A DNA stretch of 64,000 nt, from assembly GCA_024362935.1 (NCBI GenBank), contig JANCRA010000016.1:18831165-18895164 (forward strand), given 5' to 3'. A program made the translations under genes and the position numbers. Below are positions 56,001-64,000 of this stretch, piece after piece. This DNA comes from Setophaga petechia (lineage: Eukaryota > Chordata > Aves > Passeriformes > Parulidae). Every line of letters starts with the position of its first letter. Position 1 is the first letter of the stretch. Below the pieces are notes generated by a model. It was not told the DNA's origin. It saw nothing but the letters and a program-made list of their open reading frames with translations, and ran no database searches.

Positions 56001-59000
56001 TTATTATGGAAGAATAAATTCCCCAAGTATAAATGGAAGAACAAATAGTAATCTTGGCAGAAAGGAATGGCTGGAACATCCAGGAATATCCAAGGGGCTT
56101 CCTCCACAAATACCCCCTGAATTAAAAAGAGATGGTTCTGCCTGATGCTTGATTTTGGGTACTACTTCATAAAGAATGAGGAATGAAACAAGCACTAACT
56201 CAGGGTCAAACGATCACAGGTTAATTTAATTTACACTAAATGGAAGTCTAAACAACAGCCACGTTGTAATTAAGAATCCCAGTGCCAGAAGGACAAGGTC
56301 TCATAAACTAATTAGCTGAACAAAGTGGATGGAGGATGTCAAGGGGTTTGCCATGTAATTCCTGCAGATTGCAAATCCTGCTATCATCCCCAGTGCTGCT
56401 GCATCCCTCAGGGCAGGGAGGGTTGGCTGGATGTCTTGGAAAGCATCCTGTGAGAGGAGATAACAGCTACAAGATGTTGTCTTAACCCTCAGAACCTTCC
56501 TATGCCATCACCTTCCAGCCCCTCAATTCTCCAAATGGCACCAAGCAGAAAAATGAGTCCCAAATTGGTGGGGTCAGATGGAAGGGGCTTGGAAAAATTG
56601 GGGAAGGTGATACTTGGAGCCAAGAAGAAAGGAACATTAAGGACAATCTTGTAAAGTTTCATTTTTAAGTGTAGAAGACCATTCTCATTTTCAGTGCAAT
56701 CACTAGCCATGACTCAACTCCAAATAAAACAACCATTGCCCAAATTTAATTGAAAGCATAGGGTTATGAGCAGAAAAAAGAGACACAATAAGGACTTATC
56801 ACAAAACCAAACCTGTGTTCCAGAAATTCAAGAAAAATAGGGACATAAAGAGAAGCAGCTAAAGTCAAGCTGATCCCAGGAGGGATTTCAAGAATTCCTC
56901 AGCTTTTCAGCTCTGCAAGTAAGAAATGTGAAAGAAAAGAATGAAGTCACTCTGTGACTACAGGGCAGATGCCACAGATTATCTAGATATGGTTCTGCAA
57001 CCAGAATTTATCTCTTCTGTTTTCAACAATGTCAGTGACATCAGCCCTGCAGCAGAGACAGGCAGGATAACAAGGATAACATTGACCTATCTAGTGGACT
57101 CAGCTGTCACAGATGAGCTTCAGTAGATATGTGAATTAGAGGAGAAGTTAAAGAAATTCAGCTTTTAGAGAAGCTGGGTAAAGCTAAAAAATCCTTGAGT
57201 ATAATTTGTGAGCTTTGCCTTCGTTTAGAGCTTCATTAATGTCCCTGGAACAGAGAGTAGGTGTCTGCTAAAGACATCTGTAGGCAGGTGGAAGCTCTCC
57301 TTGCTGGATTCTCAGGTGCCACTGAATCCCAAGAACTGCACCAAACCCAAGTTAATTTTCTGACATCTCCTCCATACCCCTTTTTCCAGCTCAGGGAAAA
57401 CATTTTTTGCTCCAGCTTTCCTCCTCCCAGATTAACTCATTTACAAACAGCCCCAGTGTCACAGGCATTTAATATGTGATGGAATTAATTCTTTGTTGTG
57501 GGCTGGGTCTCCTCAAATCAGATCCCACATTAAAAAACCTTATCTGTATATAATTAAGCTCAGAATTAGTTTGTTATGTGCCTCTTGTCTTCACAGTTGA
57601 AAGAAAAAGCCCTTGAAAACCTCAGTGTGATTCAGACCAAACCACACAGCAGAGCTTCCTGAAGTTGCAGACATCTTAAAAGAACATCTCCAAGAGCAGA
57701 AAATGCCCTGTTTGAATTCTCAGAGTATTTAATGGCAACCCAGAGAAAAAACAGAACTTTAAGGAAACTCAAAAGATCACCCAGTCTCACCTCCCAAGCA
57801 AACCATCCTGTGTTAGGAGCTGTGCTGCAGCTCAGGTGATCTAAACATGCCAAGGAGGGAAGGCTCATAGGGAAAAATAACATCTTATTACAGCAAGCAG
57901 TTTAGCTGGAGAAAAGATATTGTACCACATCCAGAACCTTGGGAGCCTTCTCCACCTGTGTCAGCTCATGAGAAATGTTTGGACATTTGCAGGGGCATAG
58001 AAGGAAATAATCTATGCCCTTCTCATAAAGGCATACATCCTCAGCCCATTACAACTGACATAAATATAAATTCAAGCCTTAAGGAGATTTACAGGATTAA
58101 GATCTGCAATCTTTTTGCTGTAAGTATCAATCCTGAGACATCCAGCTGCAACATGAATTCAATATAAGAGCTTTTCAGCTCAAAGACACCACAAAATAAT
58201 GTCAGCTCTCAGAAACCTCTCTTAAATCCAGTTAGTAATTATTTCCCATTTCAAATGTGTCCTGTCATGCAGAAAACCATGCCAGGCTCCAGCTACATCC
58301 ACTTTCAGTTCTGCTGTAAGTAAAACACAGTTCACAGTCAGAATGTTTTGGGTTGAAAGGGACTTTTAAACTCATCCCATCCACCATGGGCAGGGACACC
58401 TTCCCTTACTCCAGGTGGCTCCAAGCCCTGTCCAACCTGGCCTTGGGCACTTCCAGGGATGGATGTCCTACTTTCATATGGAACAGTTAATTTCTTCTCA
58501 GTAGCTGCTACAGTGCTGTGTTTTGGATTCACAATGAGAATAACATTGATAACACACTGATGTTTTGCTTTTTGCTAAGTTATGTTTATCCTAAATCAAG
58601 GACCTTTTTTTTTGTGTGTGTGTCTCCTGCTCTGCCAGTGAAAAAAACACAAAACAAATCAGGAGAGAGCACAACCAGGACTGACACAGCCACAACCTCC
58701 CAAGCAAACTGCAGAGGTGTAAATGCAGCTTCACAGGGAGCCTGAGCTCTCTGGGATGGATGCCCTAGTTTCAGATGGAACAGGTAATGCCTTCTCAGTA
58801 GCTGCTACAGGGCTGTGTTTTGGATTCAGAATGTGAATAACACTGATAACACACTGATGTTTTGCTTTTTCCTAAGTTAGGTTTATCCTAAGTCAAGGAC
58901 TGGTGGTTTTTTTTGTTTCCTGCTCTGTGAGAAGACACACAACAGAATCACAGAATGATGAGGTTGGAAGAGACCTCTAAGATCATCAAGACCAACCTGT

Positions 59001-60106
59001 GCCCTAACACCTCACCTAGACCATATCATCAAGTGCCATGTACAGTCTTTTTTTAAACACATCCAGAGATGGTGATTCCACCACCTCCCTGGGAAGAGCA
59101 TTCCAGTATTCTTTCAGTGAAAAATTTCTTCCTGATATCCAACTTGTACCTTCCCTGACATAGCTTGAGGCTGTGTCCTCTGGTTCTGTCAGTGCTGCCT
59201 GGTGGAACAGACCAACCCCACCTGTCACAGCTTCCCTTCAGGGAGGTGTAAAACAAACTGGGAGGGAGCACAGCCAGGACAGGTCTCAGGACTTCTGCTG
59301 CTCAAAGTCACCCTGAGATGTGTCAGAAAGTCTCTTTTCCCAGCCTGGTGGTTGAAGAAGGAGTCAGAACTCTTCTATTCTCATTCTCAGGGTTGTTTAT
59401 TGTTTCTTATCTATACAATTCTTCCTCTGGCCTGCTGAGGTTCATTCAGCAGGTCAGGCAGAGGCACTCTGGCTGCCTTCAGGGCAGTGTTACCTTTTTA
59501 TACTAAAAACTACGTGTTTTATTTACCCTAACTTCCCAATACCTATCACCTATGTTAGACAGTGAGTTTCCACCTTAAACCAATCCAAAAGTGCCAACAT
59601 CATAGCAGAAGATGGAGGCCAAGAAGAAGAAGGAGAAAGGCTGAACACACCCAGATGCCTCCATCTTGCCTCATGAACCCCCATTCAAAAAACCCCAAAA
59701 AATCTATTTTTCACTTTGTGACAAACTATTATTATTCTTCTTAGACTTTCATGTCTTACAGATCCTCATATAAAGTTGATCATTTTTTCATAATAACGTC
59801 ACAGGTCCTTGAGCTCTGTGTGTGCCAAGCTCTCTGAGCCCCCTGGCAGGGATTCTGGCAATCCACAGAGGGATAGCTCAGTGCAGAGGTGTCAATGGCA
59901 GCTCCCCAGGGAGCCTGGGGCACCCACCTGAAGCCAACCTTGCGGGAGTAGTGCAGGCAGTTCTCCTTGACGTGGGTCTGGAAGTAGGCGGAGCGGCACA
60001 CGGCGCCGCACTCGGGGCAGCAGTACGGGGACTTGTGAGCGTGGATCCTCTGGTGGGCACAGAAACTGCACTGGTTGGGCAGCATCATCTGGCACACTTG
60101 GCACGT
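43532..60106 (-). CDS. ZNF592: Zinc finger protein 592, seven 3' coding exons, partial
   Basis: ZNF592 is a nuclear C2H2 zinc-finger protein, known with ZNF687 and ZNF532 as a partner of the ZMYND8 chromatin complex. Seven exons (60106-59928, 54485-54309, 53542-53383, 50787-50509, 49462-49350, 45396-45261, 44041-43532) join in phases 2, 2, 0, 0, 2 and 0 to 1,554 nt: 517 codons and a stop. They encode about ten C2H2 fingers (CQVC, CPEC, CIHC, CSFC, CPQC, CKEC, CRQC, CWYC, CAKC and CLFC types) plus a degenerate CSC finger. A poly-Glu run and an acidic, Ser/Asn-rich tail follow the last finger. Two fingers are split by introns. The human homologue, from memory, has the same exon-finger pattern. 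The N-terminal part, mostly one long exon, must lie beyond base 64,000. Confidence 0.95.
44296..44465 (-). repeat. CR1 LINE 3' end, antisense, in ZNF592 intron
   Basis: Landmarks: atcatgaaatggtttgggttgg, gggactttaaagctcatccag, catgggcagggacaccttcc, gggtgctccaagccctgtcc, cttccagggatggggcagcc. Confidence 0.92.
45261..45396 (-). CDS. ZNF592: ZNF592 exon (second half of CWYC finger)
   Basis: 136 nt from a TTCCAAG acceptor to a GTAACT donor. It encodes [33 protein letters not shown] and a charged linker ending RDRAE. The finger's first Cys is in the previous exon. Confidence 0.94.
45397..49349. other. ZNF592: ZNF592 intron
   Basis: It holds the ERVL-like solo LTR at 48475-49117. The remaining 3 kb look unique, without recognisable genes or tandem repeats. 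Confidence 0.65.
48475..49117 (+). mobile_element. Solo LTR, ERVL-like (5-bp TSD)
   Basis: A 643-bp element from TGTCCTGGGTTGAC to CTGAACCAGAACA, flanked by the perfect 5-bp duplication CACCT (48470-48474 and 49118-49122). A polyadenylation signal (tttaataaacagg) near 48,981 gives the plus orientation, opposite to ZNF592. Start and end share the inverted TGTcCTGGgTTg/aaCCAGaACA pattern. Confidence 0.93.
49350..49462 (-). CDS. ZNF592: ZNF592 exon (CRQC finger)
   Basis: 113 nt from a CTGCAG acceptor to a GTATGT donor. It encodes [37 protein letters not shown] and the first two bases of a Trp codon. It is short and was recovered by splice sites rather than as an open frame of its own. Confidence 0.94.
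50509..50787 (-). CDS. ZNF592: ZNF592 exon (linker and CKEC finger)
   Basis: 279 nt from a TTACACAG acceptor to a GTAGGA donor, phase 0 to 0. It begins [15 protein letters not shown], which completes the previous finger. A Ser/Lys-rich linker precedes [20 protein letters not shown] and KRNHGR. Confidence 0.94.
50788..53382. other. ZNF592: ZNF592 intron
   Basis: Unique-looking intronic DNA with one CR1 end (52939-53100). No nested gene was recognised. Confidence 0.6.
52939..53100 (+). repeat. CR1 LINE 3' end, sense
   Basis: Landmarks: tttaagaggctggggactccccatccctggaagtgttcaagg (block), ggtgtccctgcaggggg, gatggcctttaaggttccttccaaccc and the terminal tctgtcattctgtg. It is internally shortened compared with the other copies. 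Confidence 0.88.
53383..53542 (-). CDS. ZNF592: ZNF592 exon (CSC and CPQC fingers)
   Basis: 160 nt from a GTTTAAG acceptor to a GTAGGT donor. [19 protein letters not shown] has C-x-C and lacks the second His, as in the human homologue. [20 protein letters not shown] takes its second His (HVKGVH) from the next exon. Confidence 0.94.
54309..54485 (-). CDS. ZNF592: ZNF592 exon (fingers CIHC and CSFC)
   Basis: 177 nt from a CCCCCAG acceptor to a GTAAGT donor. It encodes [20 protein letters not shown], then [20 protein letters not shown] and a PAEPHKTTQ linker. Both fingers have canonical Cys and His spacing. Confidence 0.95.
58342..58465 (-). repeat. CR1 LINE 3' end, antisense
   Basis: Landmarks: gaatgttttgggttgaaaggg, catgggcagggacaccttccc, ggctccaagccctgtccaacctggcc, cacttccagggatgg. 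Confidence 0.88.
58461..58925. repeat. Duplicated block, 297-bp offset, possibly an old LTR remnant
   Basis: The segment starting ggatgtcctactttcatatgg recurs 297 bp later as ggatgccctagtttcagatgg. Both copies then read agtagctgctacag.gctgtgttttggattca.aatg, aataaca.tgataacacactgatg and aagt.aaggac in the same order. The sequence gataacacactgatgtt reminds me of an avian ERV LTR family, but I cannot confirm it. Confidence 0.75.
58933..59225 (-). repeat. CR1 LINE 3' end, antisense
   Basis: Classic antisense CR1: acagaatcacagaatgatgaggttgg, gacctctaagatcatcaag, catccagagatggtgattccaccacctccctggg, tcctgatatccaacttgtaccttccctgac, gcttgaggctgtgtcctctgg. It is better preserved than the other CR1 copies and of a different subfamily. 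Confidence 0.95.
59928..60106 (-). CDS. ZNF592: ZNF592 exon (fingers CQVC and CPEC)
   Basis: 179 nt from a CCATCAG acceptor to a GTGGGT donor, phase 0 to 2. It encodes [15 protein letters not shown], a His pair (RIHAH), then [12 protein letters not shown] and [15 protein letters not shown]. It is the most upstream exon in the window. Confidence 0.93.
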
Positions 60107-63100
60107 CTGATGGAAGAAAGGGTACAGCTGGTAGTTATTTTCGACTTGGGGTTTTTTTTCGTCCCCAAATTCAGCCTAGAAAATTCCCAGGTTTGAAGGA
60201 AGAACTGGCATAATACTGCTCCAGCAGCAGCATCAACAAAGCTCTTTAACCATCCTCCCATCATCTTTTCCCAACATCTTCCACCATTCCATATGTAAAC
60301 CACATCTTTTATTGTTTATTTCCTTTTTTCCCCATAAAAAGGAAAGCAAACTCTTAGCTCTCACAAGCAGCATCAATTGCACAAAGCTCTTTAACCAGTC
60401 TCCTATTATCTTTTCCCAACTTCTTCCATAGTTAATAATTTCATATTTAAATCACATCTTTTATTGTTTATTTCCTTTTTTCCCCATAAAAAGGAAAGCA
60501 AACTCTTAGCTCTCACGAGCAGCATCAACTGCACAAAGCTTTTTAACCATTCTCCCATCATCTTTGCCCAACTTTTCTCAACAGTTAGCCATTCCATATT
60601 TAAACCACATCTTTTATTGTTTATTTCCTTTTTTCCCCATAAAAAGGAAAGCAAACTCTTGCACCTCTTAGCTCTCATGATATTTTGAATGCTCAGCACT
60701 TTCGTTTCCTGGCTTGAGAAGGAGAGCACTTTTCTCAACCAGAGTTCACCCCACACCACAACATCACAAAAAAAGAGGAAAATTACAGCCTGACTCCACA
60801 CACCTGCTGCTGAAGGCAGTGCAGTCCTGATGTGCACCCTCCCCATCAAAACAACTGCTGTGTCTCTTGCAAAATTTCAACTTTCCAATACCACAAACTA
60901 TGGTACCCTTACAGAAATTTCCTGATGACCAGAAATAATACAAAGCCTCTTTCTCTCCCTGTTTCATCCTTAATGAAACCCATTTTTACACACATGCTTG
61001 CTATCACAACCTCTTTGCAGAAGCATAATTTATTTGGCATGTAAAGTTTTTATGTGGATGTATCATCCCATTTTCAACAGCTGTCAAACCTCTGCTCCCT
61101 TTCTCAGGTGTCTCAACTCTCTGTACTCCTGCAAAGCCCAGGAGCAGCTACTCCTCCTCTGCAGGAAGCAAATTATTGAATGCCTGAGCAGGAGTAGAGC
61201 TGGAGCAGATCCCAGCCCACTCTGAGCCCTCCAGGAGCAAAAACTGTCTTCCAACATTTATCATCCCATGCAAAATCACTCCTCTAACTTATGAATGAAC
61301 AACACCATGCAGCTAATTATGGATTATTAAATCAAGTAATTTAACTAAATAATTTCCATGGACTTCACTGCTGCCAGTCAGGGTAGAAACATGAGACAGA
61401 AGCCTCTAAATCTGACTAAAAAATAGAATAAAATTAATGGCCAACTCCCTTTTTTGTATCATTGCTATTTCATGCAGCACCTCTGTGATGCTCCACTACA
61501 TAACACCCATCAGGGAAATGTCAAAATCCCTGCAGCTAAGAGAAAGCATCACTTACAATAAAATGCAAAGCTGTGACAAACCTGAAAGGTTCACAGGGTG
61601 GAAGGGAATAAAAAATTAGGCACTCAAAAGTGAAAACTGCAGAAATTGCCAAATACCTGGAAAGCTTCAGATGTGATCTGAGATATGTCACAACTCGAGT
61701 TTAGAGGAGGAACTGTTTCTCCAGGAAGGAGAGAAATTAGTGGAAAAACCACATGGTAGGACTCCCATGTACACACCCACGGGCAATTAAAGGAAGCTCA
61801 GGAGCATTTCCAATGCTGCAGAAGTCCCCTAATTTCAGCAAAGAAAAACACTGCAAATGGGCCATGGGAATGGGAAAATGAAAAATAGAAAATCCCCCAG
61901 GACCCCTCTGCAAGGAGCTGAGTGGGACCTTGAATTCTCCAATGCACTCTCAAATCCCCAAGTAAGAGCTACAAAAGTAAGTAATAAGCAGTAAATTCAT
62001 AGTAAATAGGAGCAGTAAGTAATAAGTAAGTAATAAGTAAAAGCAGTTTTATTGTGTTTAAGATATTTTTTTGTAACTGGCTTGAGAATGGAGAATTTAT
62101 CTCCCTGGCATTGTTAAAATGGGACTTCTTGCTGTGATCTCAACTATTATGTAAGGCAGAGGCACCACAAGCACAAGCTGAAAGCACCTTTGCCCCAGTA
62201 ACTCAGTGAGAAACACTCTCTCCAGATCCTGCCTTGTCAAAGCCAATTTAGTTTTGGTTTTAAGTCAGTTTGAGGCTCACCTCTTCCTCCCCTGCATGTC
62301 ATACCCACTGCTCCCAGAATCAATCAGCACATGCTGAAAATCTGAATTTTCACCACGCTGCGTGTTCTTGTGCAGGATTTAAAATAGGCCAAAACCACTC
62401 AGGATTTGATGAGCTCCAAGCCTGGGCACTGCTCCTGGGGATGTCACAGGAGCAGCCAGCTCCTGTCACCTCCTGCATTATGTGAAAGGCTCCACAGGGA
62501 CCACAACCATGCCACCACAGGCCAGAAAAGTTGGGGGACTGTGAGCAAGAGGCACCAAAATTGTGGTTATCTACTTCAGGCCTGGCAGAAAGCCTGCCAG
62601 AAAGTGTGAACACATGATACAGGAATAAAAAGCAGGACTCAGTGAGGATAAGGCTAAATGAATTCATTGCTCCTGCAGGCACCATGGAAGGAGCTAAAAG
62701 GATTCCCAAACTGACACCACACACCACAAGGGGGACAAAAACCAGCCCAAGCCTCCAAATTCACATTGTCTTGTGAAGAGCCAAGATATTGGGCAGTAAA
62801 CAGACAAAGAAGAGAGATGAGACATAAGGATAAATGAGTAATAATAAGGAAAATCTCATCCTCAAGCAGCATTACTGCTGGACTTGGGAAAAGTCAATGC
62901 AGCTTCTCCCTTCTGACCCCAGGGAACAATCCAGGCTCTCCAGGGGAGTCAACAACCCCATGGGGAAGGGAGATCTGAGCTGCAATGGGTCTCAGCCTAC
63001 CTGGATTTCCCAAACAGCTTTGCAACATCCTTCACTACAGGATTTTGGGGAAACTAAGGTACCACCACATAAGAAAAGGAGTTTGTTTGGATAAGTGAGT

Positions 63101-64000
63101 GGTTAGAAGAAAAGACAGAGCAACATCCCCAGGAAGTTCTGCTGGCATTTTGGCTCTTCAAAATAACCTCCAAGAATCTGGGAAAGTTAAACAGCCAAGA
63201 CTGATGATCATTACCCAGTAACTCGGCATGTTACAGATAAGGGCTGAGGGTAATAAAATGAACCAAGCAAGGAACATACTAGAGCTGAGGAAGGTTCCAG
63301 TAAGAGAAAAAAACCCATAATTTGTATTTTCCTGCTCACAGTCATCCTTTTCTCAGCAGCTGCAGAGGACAGGAGAGCAGCCATCCTGCCAGGAGGGTTA
63401 CAGGAGGGTTCTGCTCATCCCTTTTGCACCAGGAGCCTGCGTGCAGCCCTGCTGGGCTCCCCACCAAGCCCTCAGTCTGGGACACAGAGTGCTTCCTCCT
63501 TTTGCAACTCTTCTGCTTCATATGAGAAATTAGAACTTGGTTCCAGATGTCACATTTTTATCTCTCTCCTAGTTTTCCATGACTTTTCAAAGAAGTCTGG
63601 CAGCAATTTGAGACATTCATTAGTCAGTTATTTCTAAAACATGTTACCAGGACAGGATTCAGTTGTGTAATGTCTGTGTTTTTCATACTCCCATAGCCTA
63701 CGCTTTAATCAAGAGTTATTTATTACAAATTTTCTTTAATTCTGGTTTGCCTGCCACATTTCATTTGGGTTTTTCTTCCACAAGTCACATCCACACACAG
63801 ACAAATGCTCAGAAGCTCAGCCGTTTTGGAATACTTGAGCTGATTCCCATTTTTACTTATTAGCTTCTTCAAAAGAGGAAAAAAATTAAATATTCACTGA
63901 GATACAGTGCAGATTGAAAAAAATATACTGCTCAAAAGAAGTTTGTCTGTTAAACTCAACCCTGTGGCCACAGAGGTGTTTGCAAATTTATAGTAACACA
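60107..64000. other. ZNF592: ZNF592 intron to window edge
   Basis: Apart from the triplication at 60,230-60,690 and short taagtaataagtaa repeats at 61,975-62,042, nothing was recognised. The next ZNF592 exon upstream must lie past 64,000. Confidence 0.6.
60230..60690. repeat. 152-bp tandem triplication in ZNF592 intron
   Basis: Three tandem copies with cacatcttttattg at 60301, 60453 and 60606 (offsets 152 and 153), each followed by tttatttccttttttccccataaaaaggaaagcaaactctt. The copies differ by several substitutions, so the expansion is not very recent. Confidence 0.93.

Larger units (their letters stand above)
54486..59927. other. ZNF592: ZNF592 intron (largest in window)
   Basis: Unique-looking to about 58,340; then two CR1 ends bracket a duplicated 297-bp block. 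No nested gene or RNA was recognised. Confidence 0.6.

Noticed and set aside
62350..62727. 125-codon minus-strand frame considered as a further ZNF592 exon
   Set aside because: No C2H2 pattern, no matching splice phase and no resemblance to the ZNF592 N-terminal region.

Overview
The window is a piece of a bird genome, most likely a passerine. The basis is repeat content and gene order: many CR1 LINE 3' ends, a dense set of short solo LTRs with 5-bp or 6-bp target-site duplications, and vertebrate split genes with compact introns. From memory of vertebrate maps, NMB-SEC11A-ZNF592 is a conserved block on human 15q25, and the homologous avian chromosome is chromosome 10. All four recognised genes are on the minus strand.

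Layout. 1-2,480: first four coding exons of a dual-oxidase maturation factor (DUOXA1-like), running off the left edge. 2,500-18,000: a repeat-rich, apparently gene-free stretch. It holds a decamer-phased GC repeat, solo LTRs, (AAGG)n and (GGGAA)n tracts, a CR1 split by an LTR, a 190-bp satellite with a three-unit higher-order repeat that is itself split by an LTR, and a 30-bp minisatellite. 18,030-22,521: complete NMB (neuromedin B precursor, 127 aa, three coding exons). 22,550-34,600: NMB promoter region with tandem duplications, then intergenic DNA with more LTRs and a CR1. 34,638-41,717: complete SEC11A (signal peptidase catalytic subunit, 179 aa, six exons) with a CpG-rich promoter. 42,925-60,106: seven 3'-terminal coding exons (517 codons plus stop) of ZNF592, a C2H2 zinc-finger protein; its N-terminal exons lie beyond the right edge.

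Every exon boundary given obeys GT..AG and the codon phases join across every junction, so the gene models come directly from the sequence. The four genes have unrelated roles (NADPH-oxidase maturation, neuropeptide signalling, signal-peptide removal, chromatin-linked transcription control). I see no operon-like functional unit and no sign of a novel defence or mobile system. The most interesting material is repeat biology in the left half: a higher-order satellite, three independent (AATAT)n expansions at the same place inside related LTRs, a decamer-periodic repeat upstream of DUOXA1, and duplicated promoter modules upstream of NMB. The DUOX gene expected head-to-head with DUOXA was not found.
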